Shown here: piece by piece, positions 43,209-53,124 of the stretch | How positions within the stretch are numbered: position 1 is the first letter of the stretch | Layout of the letters: each line of letters opens with the position of its first letter | Assembly: GCF_003479425.1 (NCBI RefSeq) | Contig: NZ_QUHC01000001.1 | Coordinates: 1,094,486 to 1,158,485 of the forward strand | Direction: 5' to 3' | From: Odoribacter sp. AF15-53 | Lineage (GTDB): Bacteria > Bacteroidota > Bacteroidia > Bacteroidales > Marinifilaceae | Length of the DNA stretch: 64,000 nucleotides | Translations under genes and position numbers: made by a program | The notes under the pieces: generated by a model | Databases searched by the model: none | The model's input: only the letters and a program-made list of their open reading frames with translations | Told to the model about the DNA's origin: nothing

Positions 43209-45431
43209 CTATTTTTCATGCATATAGTCTTCAAAACTAATTGGTTTATAACAATCAGGAATTTTCACCAACTTCTTTTTGTTGACAACGAATGAAGGAT
43301 TGTAATGCCAATTATAAAAATTTGAAATAGTAAAGTAATTAAATAGTGCAAGAATGAACGTTATCACAAAAGAAATGGGTTTGAAATTACAAAAATCATT
43401 AATCACTTGTACTGTATCATCTGCAGCAACAAAATAGTAATAAGACATTGCCCCTAACGTAATAATCATTATGAACAAACCAACTACAAATAAAGTTGTA
43501 GAACGAGTTTTTGATTTTGCAATTTCATAATCAAGAATTTTTTCTTTTTGTTCTGCTCGTTGTTTATTTTCTTGCTCCCATAAATTCTTGATTTTCATCT
43601 CAAATATCTCCTTTTCCTTTTTTATACCTTCTTTCTCTGAAACAAGTTGATCTTTGTCTGCTTTTAGAACTTCATTTTCTTGGTATATAATTTTTTCACT
43701 ATTTTTTAACTCGGCTTCTTTGCTTTCAAGTTCGTGCATACGTTCATTATACTTTTGTTGCATTTTTACTTGATTATCCTTAATTTCTTTTATCTCACCT
43801 TGAAGCATTTGAAATAGATTATCAAATTTTTGGGCACGATTTACCTCAATTTGCTCCTGCCGCATAGATTCATCTTTGACCCTTGCCGCAAATGCAGCCT
43901 CATCTTTATGTGCAAGTTCATTAAGCTCTTGCACATCTTTTATTTGCCTGCTTGCGATACGAGTTGATAAGTTAACAACATCCCTATCCGTAATTTTATA
44001 GATTTCGCGATATTTTTGGATATTATCATCTAATTCTTTAATAATCCTTGCTTTAGGCAAAGATGAATTTAAAGTATATGAAACTAAAGATGTTATCCCC
44101 ATTGTAGCAACATCATCACTAGTAATATCAATTGTCGGATTACTCAACCAAAGAATATTTAACAAGTCATCTACTTTAATAATTTCTGGCTGATGCTTCT
44201 TGCAGCTATATAAATCCTTATACTCTGTATCCGAATAATCATTATCATGACTTATCGCATTATTGACAAACCAACAGTTAACTTTACCAAACTCTTGGAT
44301 ATACTTTTCCCCTCGCTTCTCCCTAACATAAACCAAAGCCATAGCATCATGCAAGGCTGCTTTGTCCGTATTTCTATATTTGCGAATTATAGAAAATTCC
44401 TTGCTAAATTTCGCCTTTCCTTGCCATTGTTTTGTTTGTGGTATAACATGGAATTTGAAGTGATTAACAAGTGTATCCTCTAAATTATCCGATATTCTAT
44501 TTAAATCCGTGCTAGATAAGTGTCTTCTATCGCAAGCATTATAAATATCTTCACGATTTATATTTTTAGCAATAATTGCACTGCTTAAATTTGTAGATTT
44601 AAATAACAACAATGCCTGAATCTCCTCTATTGTATCTTTCAGAACTGTAAACTTATAACCTAATTTTCGGCTTACGTCTATAAGAGTATTACAAGTTTCG
44701 GTTGATTCTGGAGTATTTAAATCCAAGAGGCTAATAATGAAATTTGTATCTAATAATAGTTCAACATTCATATTGGCATCAGACGGCTGATAGTCCAAAT
44801 AACATGAAAGCATTGAACCCAAATAAATATCACGAATCTTTTCAAAAATCTCAGGGACTTGTTTAAATGTATCAATAAATTGCGCTATAAGAACATTGTG
44901 AGAAGAATCTATCGTAGCTTCACTACTACCATTTGCCAAATAATATGATATCTCACTACGATTTTGTTCTACAAACTTAAATAAATCAACGTCATTATTT
45001 GTAGTACCTACATTATACGCTTTACAAAAAGTTTTAAACATATGCACAACTTTCGCCACATCCTCTTTACCTTTTTGTATCAATTCAGAGTAGTCTTCAA
45101 ATATAAATTTATCAATCCAAAATGAGCCATCATTAAATATCCGCATGTCCTCACGACCATTCGTCTTATTTATTTCTGAAGCAATAACTTTTAAAATATT
45201 ATTTAAGACGGATATAGGAATGACCAATGAAAACTTTTTCTCAATAGCATCAGTAATTTCTTTCATGCTATTTCCCTTCACCACTCCTAATGGATATAGT
45301 TCAGATAGTGCATTTTTTACTATAGGAATAAAAATATCTAATGGACCATGAGCTAATGTCCCTTTATCATAGATATGTGCAAGCACACTATAAGCTATGG
45401 CACGATTTTGATAATTCAGTGTTTCAGGCAT
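43209..45431 (-). CDS. PIN-like domain / coiled-coil / two-TM protein, candidate defence effector
   Basis: 740 residues. The N-terminal part (about 1-220) is helical and unrecognised. Residues about 224-400 look like a PIN-type nuclease: LLLDTNFIISLLDL (Asp228 and Asn230), DTIEEIQALL (about 266), HDAMALVYVREKR (Asp362) and CWFVNN (about 386). A long coiled coil follows (about 500-640, rich in K/E/Q), then two TM segments (about 644-668 and 685-706) and a short basic tail. PIN domains are usually RNases, as in toxin-antitoxin systems. The architecture suggests a membrane-tethered RNase, possibly abortive-infection-like. It sits between the type I locus and an AAA-nuclease gene 29 bp away. Function not known. 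Confidence 0.65.
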   Translation of the reverse strand: MPETLNYQNRAIAYSVLAHIYDKGTLAHGPLDIFIPIVKNALSELYPLGVVKGNSMKEITDAIEKKFSLVIPISVLNNILKVIASEINKTNGREDMRIFNDGSFWIDKFIFEDYSELIQKGKEDVAKVVHMFKTFCKAYNVGTTNNDVDLFKFVEQNRSEISYYLANGSSEATIDSSHNVLIAQFIDTFKQVPEIFEKIRDIYLGSMLSCYLDYQPSDANMNVELLLDTNFIISLLDLNTPESTETCNTLIDVSRKLGYKFTVLKDTIEEIQALLLFKSTNLSSAIIAKNINREDIYNACDRRHLSSTDLNRISDNLEDTLVNHFKFHVIPQTKQWQGKAKFSKEFSIIRKYRNTDKAALHDAMALVYVREKRGEKYIQEFGKVNCWFVNNAISHDNDYSDTEYKDLYSCKKHQPEIIKVDDLLNILWLSNPTIDITSDDVATMGITSLVSYTLNSSLPKARIIKELDDNIQKYREIYKITDRDVVNLSTRIASRQIKDVQELNELAHKDEAAFAARVKDESMRQEQIEVNRAQKFDNLFQMLQGEIKEIKDNQVKMQQKYNERMHELESKEAELKNSEKIIYQENEVLKADKDQLVSEKEGIKKEKEIFEMKIKNLWEQENKQRAEQKEKILDYEIAKSKTRSTTLFVVGLFIMIITLGAMSYYYFVAADDTVQVINDFCNFKPISFVITFILALFNYFTISNFYNWHYNPSFVVNKKKLVKIPDCYKPISFEDYMHEK

Positions 45432-45460
45432 AAAATTTATACAGTAAAGCTAATTAAACA

Positions 45461-46834
45461 TTAGTAACTTAATCTGACAACATCTTCCGGCAACATAGTA
45501 TTTCCTGCCTCATCTTTTGGAGCATTCTTAAGAAACAGCATCGGAACTATGGTGTATTTCTTGGCAAACGGCAGCAAATTAGCCTTGCGGAGGAGTTCAG
45601 TTGTTAACTGTTTACCATTCTCTTGAGTTGTCCATTTACATTCACCAACCAGCAGATACTTTTTATCAAGCGATTCAGCCATCACATCGAATTCGACCTG
45701 TTCCGGCTTCTTATCCTCATTGATAACAGAACCCCACCAGCGTTTTGCCTTGCCGTAAACCACTCCATTGACAAGATTTCCTGTTACGGCATCCCGACAT
45801 AATTTTTCCCATTGCATACTCACATACTCCGAGAAATGAGCAGTCAAAGCCTGTTCTATGGGTAAACGACGGCCAAGTTCAATAAACGAACGATTAGGTA
45901 CGACAAACTGATAATAAAATGCCATAAACGGATCAGCTATCTTGTAGAGGCTCTTTTTCGCATTCTTTTCATCAATCCCGAACGGAACATCTTTCGCCAA
46001 AAATCCGAGATCAATAAGCTTCTTCAACGGACGCGACAGATTGGTTGCCGGCTCATTGCATCTTGCGGCAATCTCAGAAAGCCGATTTGCGCCAGTACCG
46101 ATATAAGACATTATCGTCGAAGTCTTGACAATATCCTTTACATCGTCCTGAAACAATTTTATCGGTTCTTCGTAAAGAGTTCCATTTACAGAAAGGATAT
46201 TGTGCCACAAAGCATCATTAAGTGAATTTTGGTTTTCCCTTAGTTCCCAATAACGCGGCACACCTCCCCAAACAGCATATTCTTCAATGGCATTCATCGC
46301 ATCAAGGCTCAAAGCCTCTTGAATATATGGCAAACGTATCAGTGCAAGTTTCATGATCTCATCAGCACGACCATAGAGAGGTGCAGTAGAATCAAGAAAC
46401 AGCCCATACATCATATTTTGTGACGAACCACAAAGCACAAGATTATACTTCAACTGCTTTTCATCAACCAGTTTTTGCAGCACAGACGGCAGCTCAGAAG
46501 ATTGCTCTACAAGATACGGAAACTCATCCAAGCATAAAGTAAAACGCTTGTCTGTTCGATAATTGACCGCGCGAAACATAGATTCCCAATCCGGATATGT
46601 CAGTTTGTCGAAATCCGGGAACACTTGTGCAATCACTTTTGCAAGCAATATTCTCTGATGCTGACCTTCGGAACGGTCGGCAAGGAAGTAAACATCATTT
46701 TCTGACAACACCCTTTTAATGAGCGTTGACTTACCCAGCCGTCTGCGACCGTACATCACGACTAACGAGGATTTCTCTCTCGCAAGAGCATCTTTCAGTC
46801 GTGCCGCTTCATCTATTCTATCAACGAATTTCAT
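45461..46834 (-). CDS. AAA ATPase with C-terminal DUF234 nuclease-like domain
   Basis: 457 residues. The N-terminal ATPase has Walker A VMYGRRRLGKSTLI (about 25-40) and Walker B FTLCLDEFPYL (about 97-107). A winged-helix region (about 260-320) follows, and the C-terminal DUF234 part carries a PD-(D/E)XK-like pattern FDVMAES then LLVGECKW (about 390-405). It is a common family in mobile islands and archaea, probably a DNA-associated ATPase-nuclease. The neighbour 29 bp downstream (same strand) is the PIN-TM protein, so the two may form one system. An orphan XRE gene lies 120 bp upstream. Confidence 0.85.
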   Translation of the reverse strand: MKFVDRIDEAARLKDALAREKSSLVVMYGRRRLGKSTLIKRVLSENDVYFLADRSEGQHQRILLAKVIAQVFPDFDKLTYPDWESMFRAVNYRTDKRFTLCLDEFPYLVEQSSELPSVLQKLVDEKQLKYNLVLCGSSQNMMYGLFLDSTAPLYGRADEIMKLALIRLPYIQEALSLDAMNAIEEYAVWGGVPRYWELRENQNSLNDALWHNILSVNGTLYEEPIKLFQDDVKDIVKTSTIMSYIGTGANRLSEIAARCNEPATNLSRPLKKLIDLGFLAKDVPFGIDEKNAKKSLYKIADPFMAFYYQFVVPNRSFIELGRRLPIEQALTAHFSEYVSMQWEKLCRDAVTGNLVNGVVYGKAKRWWGSVINEDKKPEQVEFDVMAESLDKKYLLVGECKWTTQENGKQLTTELLRKANLLPFAKKYTIVPMLFLKNAPKDEAGNTMLPEDVVRLSY

Positions 46835-46954
46835 ACGCCTTATTTATTATGTAATACAAACATAATGTTTTTGCAGCATAACACAAAATTTAAAACCATG
46901 TTTTTTATCCCACCAGAACAAAAGGCAACTTATATTATGGAAGAACATACGCAT

Positions 46955-47275
46955 CTATACCTTTTTCGAAGCTCGCCTCCTTGTCTTCAAACTCAAATCC
47001 TGCAAAGCTTTTCCCAGTTTGTCTTCTTTGGCCAACCACAGAATATCATCGTCAAGCTGCAAGGCATACAGCACTCGCAAATAAATTCCGATTGCAACTG
47101 TCGGTGCGCCTTTTTCTATTCGGGACACAGTCAACAGAGAACAGGTGGCACGTTCTGCAATCTGAGCCACACTCAGATTCCTTCGTAGGCGAGCCAATTC
47201 AATCTGTTCTCCTACAATCGACATCTTCTGCACCAATTTTCGAGGCAGTTTGGTTCCCATTGTATTCTTTGTCAT
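46955..47275 (-). CDS. XRE-family regulator (HipB-like antitoxin without HipA)
   Basis: 106 residues with an HTH at about 25-75 (EQIELARLRRNLSVAQIAER, then ATCSLLTVSRIEKGAP). The C-terminal tail is basic. The pattern resembles HipB-type antitoxins, but no hipA follows; the downstream gene is the AAA-DUF234 ATPase. It may regulate that gene or be a remnant of a toxin-antitoxin pair. Confidence 0.8.
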   Translation of the reverse strand: MTKNTMGTKLPRKLVQKMSIVGEQIELARLRRNLSVAQIAERATCSLLTVSRIEKGAPTVAIGIYLRVLYALQLDDDILWLAKEDKLGKALQDLSLKTRRRASKKV

Positions 47276-47405
47276 ATCTTTATCTATTTAAGGTGCAAAG
47301 CGACCGTGCCGATAACTTTACCATAGTCAATCTATCATATAATATGCAAAGATGGCGATTTTGATTTACTTAATGATATATTACACATACAATATCTGAC
47401 ATTTT

Positions 47406-47992
47406 TCAGTCAACATCGAAAAAAATCCAGTCTTTAGACGCATATTCCTTTTCAAACTCTGCCAAATCTTCCTTTATACGCTCACGAAAATTCTCTTCGC
47501 TATCATTGCCACTCATCATCCAATCTACGCGAGTTGCATATATCTCTGCTATACGAATTTGCCGATATGCCTCCTTCATTACATTTATCGTTTCATCTGA
47601 CAGTTCCAATACATCAGCATCATCTGGATAGCGGCCATAATAACAATGATGAATTGAGTATAATACCGGAATTCGTTCACCGTCAGAAGTGCCAGACATA
47701 TATCGCATTGTTGATTGGAATATTACTCCATCTACGAAAAAATGCTGCTCTGAATATTTTTGTTCTGCCTTGACGATAGTTTTATCTGTCAGAAGAAAAG
47801 ATTCCGCATCTTCATAACTGGCAAAACTCATATAGCTATGGTATGAGCCAAAGCTATCTTTCTCGTAAATAGTCCAATAATCTTTATGTATCTTCCCGGC
47901 TTTGGTTGTAAAGTTCTCGCAATATCACGCTCGATAGAATTAGCTATCTCTCCGAAGGCAATCATATGCCGATTAAAATATCCTCCACTCAT
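47406..47992 (-). pseudogene. Frameshifted hypothetical gene starting MSGGYF
   Basis: Two overlapping open frames on the minus strand belong together. The first starts at ATG 47992 (MSGGYFNRHMIAFGEIAN) and runs about 33 residues before drifting into junk and a stop. The second continues in the -1 frame from about 47895 (KIHKDYWTIYEKDSFGSYHS) into MSFASYEDAESFLL and ends at 47406 (ASKDWIFFDVD). A single missing base, most simply in the GGG near 47896, would join them into one about 195-residue protein. The C-terminal part contains IYATRVDWMMSGNDSEENF, which I associate with a Bacteroides hypothetical family. It could be a real inactivation or a sequencing error. Confidence 0.6.
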
Positions 47993-48013
47993 AGTTATTT
48001 CTGTTCTTGGTAT

Positions 48014-51000
48014 TTATTCTACAAGATTTTTAATCTTGTCAATTACCTTCATGATTTCAGTAGTGTCAATAGACCCATTTTCATGGTCATGAGTCGTGAA
48101 AAGGTTTTCACCTTCTATGAAACCTATAGAATTATAGAATTTCAATTTCTTTTCCCATGAAGTCTTATATTCTGGAACTGTAAGCATACCCAGATGTTCC
48201 CAGATAATAATCTCATCAGAAAGGTCTACAAAAGTGAAGTCGGGAAGGCATTGATGTCCATCTCTATTAAACATTTCTTCATATTTAAACTTGATGTCGG
48301 CAGAGATAAGTTCGTTTGCGATAATTACCTCTGACTTACTACGAACCATAAGGTTGGGATTTTTTGTCCGATGTATCAGGCCTTCAACATAAGGGATTGA
48401 GGACTTATTTTCTCTTGCCACAAGTTGTTCGAACATATTTGAATTTCTTTGCGCAAGAATAGAGGCTTGAGGCTTCGTTTTTTCCCAAAGCCAATAGACA
48501 TTATCTTGTATGAGTAGAATCAGTTTCTTTTTAGCTCTCGTCAATGCAGTGTAAATTAACTCACGTGTGAGAATGCGACCAAACTTAGGCAATACCAGCA
48601 CCACAGTGTTGAAATCGCTACCCTGGCTTTTATGAATCGTGATAGAATATGCAAGTTCTATTGGAGTTTCACTATCTTCTCCAGACACGCCTCTTTTACC
48701 GAAAGATTCATTGGGAATACCGGCGTAAATCAAATTCGCATATCCTTTATAAATAGATCGCACAAAACCAATTTGACCGTTAGATAACTGATATTTTTGA
48801 TGGGATGGGTATGCTTCCACTTTCTCATTTTTAAGTTGCATTATCTTATCTTTGGGATAAATCTTCTGTGTTGAGAATTGTATAAATTCCTTGTCGTATG
48901 TTCCTATCCATTTCTGAACACATTCATTAAGATGCAATGACCCCCAGATAGGATTCAGGACAGGGGTGAGGACTTGCACAGACTCAATCGTGTTAGGATT
49001 TGCCGCAAGCGATTTGATGGAGTCAATACCTAACCGATGCTGAAGAACGGCAGATAGATTATCTTCAGTACACCCCAATTCAATACATAATGCTTCCATC
49101 AGACACTTTTCAAGGTCGCTTTCGTCTGTCCAAGTCATTACCTGCAAATCTCCATTAAGGTCTCCGGTAGCCATCTTATTGAATATTTCATCAGCCCCTT
49201 TCTTTGGTTTCTTGCTACTAAACCATGATGCAAGTGTTAAAATATCAGATTCGCCGGTAGTAATTGTACGTACTACCGTTTCGAGCGATGTGATTGCTGA
49301 ATTTAATACAGGAACAGTGTCCTTGTTTTGAAGGCGGTAGCACAAATCAGCAAATGGTCTGCCTGCCCCTATCGGAGGAAGTTGGCAAGGGTCACCAATC
49401 AATATAAGACGATTAATCTTAGCGAGATCTAACGCTTTTAAAAGAATATACAAATCTCGCGTTGTCAGCATAGAACATTCGTCAATAATCACATTGGCAG
49501 CATTGGCATACTGTCTTCCGTTCGGATTGTCAATAGCTAACATTCTATCCCAATCAAAGAAACCTTGACGAACGAGGAACTGAGCAATGGTTTGGGCTTC
49601 AACACCCTTACCCATTTTGCCTAATCGAACTCTCGCTTTTCCTGTAGGGGCAAGTAAAAGCACGCCTTCGTTTTTTATTTGTGAGCAGGAAAGAAATGTC
49701 TCTACTACGGTTGTTTTGCCGGTACCGGCACCACCTGTTAAGACAGAGAGTTTTCTATCCGTCATCATCTCCAACGCTTCAATCTGCTGTCTCGTTGCTT
49801 CACGACTATTCTCGTTATTTTTGTCATAATGTGATGATGACATGGCACGAGTTTCCCAGTCAACGTTCAACTTATTACGCACAGAGCTTTTGGCTCTGGC
49901 CAATAATCGTTTGCTCAACCAACGCTCCATTTCTGCGTATTCTTTTAGCTGTAGTGCCTTAGGATTGTCGTCAGGGAGATAGACCAACTCATCGGAGAAA
50001 AAACCTCGGACGGTTAAGAAATAGTCGTTTGGTAATAAAGAATTTGTATCAGAAAGAGTATCACTTACATATTGTTCCAACTCGGCAATGGATAGTAACG
50101 TGTCTCCATCGTCAAGAGCAGAGCAAAGACGTTCAACAGTCATGGAACGTAATCTGCGTTCATCTATCAAAGTACGAACAGCAAACGGTGCCGTTGGAAT
50201 GTTTTCACCTTGAATGTCTACATCAGGAATCACACCAAAGTCGATAGTTTGTGTGTTCACACGATTATCGTAATCCTGAGCACATTTTTCGCTTATGATA
50301 TAGGGATTAGTCAAAAGTTTTTCATAAGTCTCAGCATTGTTGGCATATTGCCCTATGATATCTGCATCGAGTTCAAATCGGGAAAGTAGCTCAAGCACTC
50401 TTTTCCCTTCATCTGAACGATACTCCCAAGATTTCTTATACGCGGGTAGTTCTGAAAAATAAACTGTATTGGGAACAGGTAGCTTCCCTGCCATTAAGTC
50501 ATTGTAGTATCTCCACGGATTGTCTTTTTTCCCACATCCGGCAGTCAGAATATCCCGTTCTATCAGATATGAATAGTTTACGCCTATCGCTTTGAGGCAT
50601 TCTGCAAATGAAGGGAATGGCGAAATCGAAGACTTAACCTTGGCTATGCTGTCATTTATCCAGCGTAATTGTAACTGCCAGTCGCCTCCCACTAATCCAT
50701 GCTTCATAACGGCCTCCAATGCCCGCCTTGCATTTTCAAGGATGATGAGCATTGATTGATTGCTAATGAATTCACAACCGTAAGATAGTTCATTGAAGAT
50801 ACGTTCTGTATTTCCAAGCTTATCAAGAGAGATTTTAATTTCGTCAAGGGCTTCCTCTTTTGTTAATCCTGTCTTCTTTTGAATATAGTCCTCATCAAAT
50901 TCCAGATATTGGTTGTATGGCAATAGAAAGCCTTTGGAGTCCTGTAATTCCTGCCTTATAGAATGTTGTACAACCATTTCCCATAAAGGATATGTGTAAT

Positions 51001-51607
51001 CGGCCTCTGTATCGTATAATTTTATAGATGCCACAGAGGTTACCTCTCCCATACCGACAATCATACGGCGGCCTTCATCATCTACAGGATTACCGTTTTT
51101 ACAATAAAAGACACAGATTGACTCATTGGCTTCAATATTCCCACGAAACCACTTCAGAATATCGAGTTGACGCTCTGCACCATATAGCCACGATGAATTG
51201 AACGGGGATTTTTCCACGTCATGAAACTCCGGATGTCTATCACTCAACCACGATTGAGAATCAAGAGACATATATCTAAATGGAATAGCTAAAGCAGAAT
51301 ATGCAGGGATTTCAATTGTTGTTGGCTTTAAAACGTCATGTCGCCCTCCTTTGCCCGCATACACGTGCTTAAATTCCCGTTTATATGAGTGCTGATTCAT
51401 AAAACCACCGTTTTCGCTTGCACAAACGGGACGTTCATGCTGTGGAAGTAAACTCCAATCCTCAGAAGCATGCAAGCAATCAGCAGTATCCCGCGACATG
51501 GATATTCTTGGGAGAACCTTACAAAATGTATTACAAGCAGGATTCTTGCATACATGGCCATTCCAATTAGAATCGTGCCAAGGAACACGTATAGAAATAT
51601 GTTTCAT
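48014..51607 (-). CDS. Large RecD-like helicase with C-terminal nuclease-like domain
   Basis: 1197 residues. The N-terminus has cysteines suggestive of metal binding (GHVCKNPACNTFCKVL). A long region of unknown function (about 100-590) precedes a RecD/TraI-type SF1B helicase: Walker A TGGAGTGKTTVVE (624-632), Walker B NVIIDECSMLT (about 709), LIGDPCQLPPIG, IHKSQGSDFNTV (about 1020) and YTALTRAKKKL. The last about 110 residues look like a Vsr/PD-(D/E)XK nuclease: SKSEVIIANELI, then LPDFTFVD and IIWEHLGML. Gene pairs and fusions of this sort occur in defence islands. Its substrate and mechanism are unknown; the helicase assignment is firm, the nuclease is inferred. Confidence 0.8.
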   Translation of the reverse strand: MKHISIRVPWHDSNWNGHVCKNPACNTFCKVLPRISMSRDTADCLHASEDWSLLPQHERPVCASENGGFMNQHSYKREFKHVYAGKGGRHDVLKPTTIEIPAYSALAIPFRYMSLDSQSWLSDRHPEFHDVEKSPFNSSWLYGAERQLDILKWFRGNIEANESICVFYCKNGNPVDDEGRRMIVGMGEVTSVASIKLYDTEADYTYPLWEMVVQHSIRQELQDSKGFLLPYNQYLEFDEDYIQKKTGLTKEEALDEIKISLDKLGNTERIFNELSYGCEFISNQSMLIILENARRALEAVMKHGLVGGDWQLQLRWINDSIAKVKSSISPFPSFAECLKAIGVNYSYLIERDILTAGCGKKDNPWRYYNDLMAGKLPVPNTVYFSELPAYKKSWEYRSDEGKRVLELLSRFELDADIIGQYANNAETYEKLLTNPYIISEKCAQDYDNRVNTQTIDFGVIPDVDIQGENIPTAPFAVRTLIDERRLRSMTVERLCSALDDGDTLLSIAELEQYVSDTLSDTNSLLPNDYFLTVRGFFSDELVYLPDDNPKALQLKEYAEMERWLSKRLLARAKSSVRNKLNVDWETRAMSSSHYDKNNENSREATRQQIEALEMMTDRKLSVLTGGAGTGKTTVVETFLSCSQIKNEGVLLLAPTGKARVRLGKMGKGVEAQTIAQFLVRQGFFDWDRMLAIDNPNGRQYANAANVIIDECSMLTTRDLYILLKALDLAKINRLILIGDPCQLPPIGAGRPFADLCYRLQNKDTVPVLNSAITSLETVVRTITTGESDILTLASWFSSKKPKKGADEIFNKMATGDLNGDLQVMTWTDESDLEKCLMEALCIELGCTEDNLSAVLQHRLGIDSIKSLAANPNTIESVQVLTPVLNPIWGSLHLNECVQKWIGTYDKEFIQFSTQKIYPKDKIMQLKNEKVEAYPSHQKYQLSNGQIGFVRSIYKGYANLIYAGIPNESFGKRGVSGEDSETPIELAYSITIHKSQGSDFNTVVLVLPKFGRILTRELIYTALTRAKKKLILLIQDNVYWLWEKTKPQASILAQRNSNMFEQLVARENKSSIPYVEGLIHRTKNPNLMVRSKSEVIIANELISADIKFKYEEMFNRDGHQCLPDFTFVDLSDEIIIWEHLGMLTVPEYKTSWEKKLKFYNSIGFIEGENLFTTHDHENGSIDTTEIMKVIDKIKNLVE

Positions 51608-51662
51608 TTGTTATAATATAAATAGATTCCAATAAACAATTATTAAATCAAGCCAAGGTCAT

Positions 51663-52763
51663 TTAGAAACTCTGGTCAAATGTCATTGATAATATACCTT
51701 GTATTTCCTCAAAAATTTCCACTGCCTCCTTTTCATTTAACCCAACTTTTACCATCACAGCAAATAAATCTTCTTTTGTAGGTTCAATGCGATCATTGAT
51801 AGAAGTCGTACGGAAGCCATTTATGCCATCACTTGGCAACAGATCGAATGCCGGAGCGAAATGCCAATTGCCATCACGATAGATGAAAGCAAAATTCTTT
51901 GCGTGGTCATCTTTGTTATCAATCAAGTAGTTGAATACCATAAGACGATACACTTTCCACATTTCTGCCACGCTATGCGTCAAAGTTGCGCATACTTGAA
52001 ATATGTGAGTGTAGTCTATGCTTGGCAAACGATAGTCTGCCCCGATAAGTCCGGCAATGCTTACAACGTGTAATTTACCGTTTGAGGTACGGTCAAAACG
52101 CTCCACTCCGAAATATTTATCTTCGAAAAGTCGTGTTTTAGGCATCTCTATTCCACACTCTTTGGCAAGAAGCGAATAACGGTATTCATCCTCACCAATA
52201 TGTTTGGAATCTCTCTTTGCCCGGAACTTCACCAACCATTCTTTCCCATCATAACGAGTAAAGATTTTGGGGCGGGCTCCACCCGGAGAACCACCTCTAT
52301 ACTGGAACTCCTCAATTCCCTCTCCGTTATAATTGTCGCTATCAAGAATCTGTTCCGCCTCCAATGCCAATTTTTCAAAATCTGCGTATTCTTGCTTTGA
52401 TACAACACTCTTGTCTGGACGAAATTCCAATGCACCGCGTCCAGTAGAACCGACCAACGCAAGACGGTCAAGTAGTGACAGTGTTCGTGGATTGACCCCG
52501 TTCCGCTGCAAGTATCTATCAAGAATTAGCAATCCCCACCCATCAGGCAAACAATCATCAAAAACACCGAATCCACCATCAAACGGACGAGGTTTTGCTA
52601 TAAATACCCCACTGCGCAATGGTAACTCAAACGGAGATATAGAAAAACCAGAATTGAGCCACTCTGCCGAATATTCAAATGCACATAAACTCTCTTTGGT
52701 TAAAGCCAATCTGCCAACCAGTCTATTATCATATATTACCTCTATCCGCTTTATGCTATTCAT
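51663..52763 (-). CDS. hipA: HipA-family serine/threonine kinase toxin
   Basis: 366 residues from the start at 52763 (MNSIKRIEVIYDNRLVG), which overlaps the hipB stop by 8 bp. HipA fold: N-terminal domain with SPFELPLRSG, then RGGSPGGARPKIF, the kinase loop NYLIDNKDDHAKNFAFI (catalytic Asp and Asn) and PAFDLLPS as the metal-binding region. In known systems HipA phosphorylates tRNA synthetases, causing persistence or phage exclusion; here the target is unknown. Key residues are intact. Confidence 0.93.
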   Translation of the reverse strand: MNSIKRIEVIYDNRLVGRLALTKESLCAFEYSAEWLNSGFSISPFELPLRSGVFIAKPRPFDGGFGVFDDCLPDGWGLLILDRYLQRNGVNPRTLSLLDRLALVGSTGRGALEFRPDKSVVSKQEYADFEKLALEAEQILDSDNYNGEGIEEFQYRGGSPGGARPKIFTRYDGKEWLVKFRAKRDSKHIGEDEYRYSLLAKECGIEMPKTRLFEDKYFGVERFDRTSNGKLHVVSIAGLIGADYRLPSIDYTHIFQVCATLTHSVAEMWKVYRLMVFNYLIDNKDDHAKNFAFIYRDGNWHFAPAFDLLPSDGINGFRTTSINDRIEPTKEDLFAVMVKVGLNEKEAVEIFEEIQGILSMTFDQSF

Positions 52764-53073
52764 TTTTCTTCCCTCTTTTACGTATAACACTTTGCTCATT
52801 CAATACATCATCTAATGACTGATATTGCTTCTGCGCAAAAAGAGCATCAAAATCAGAAAGCGCATTCAAAGCAAAGCCTACTTGAAGCAATCCTCTTAAT
52901 GAAATCTCTCCCGTCTGCTCAAATCTGCGATAAGTAGCAAACTTGACTCCTGCTCTTGCTGCCAATCCTTCTTGAGTTAAGTCCAATTCAAGTCTCCGAA
53001 CCTTGACTCTTGCTGCAATTTGCAAAGCAATATCACTGGGACTTGAAACATTAAAAGCTATTATATTATTCAT
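52756..53073 (-). CDS. hipB: HipB-family antitoxin / transcriptional repressor
   Basis: 105 residues with an XRE HTH (about 20-70: RRLELDLTQEGLAARAGVKF, then ATYRRFEQTGEISL). Overlaps the hipA start by 8 bp, the coupled arrangement of hipBA toxin-antitoxin modules. It would bind HipA and repress its own promoter. Confidence 0.92.
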   Translation of the reverse strand: MNNIIAFNVSSPSDIALQIAARVKVRRLELDLTQEGLAARAGVKFATYRRFEQTGEISLRGLLQVGFALNALSDFDALFAQKQYQSLDDVLNEQSVIRKRGKKNE

Positions 53074-53116
53074 AGTTTACATATCTGCCAATCAACAAAC
53101 AAAATATTATTCAATA

Positions 53117-53124
53117 CAAAAATA
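53117..53124 (-). promoter_or_regulatory. -7 element of the hipBA promoter
   Basis: TATTTTTG on the minus strand, TAnnTTTG consensus, 44 bp before the hipB ATG at 53073. Confidence 0.4.
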
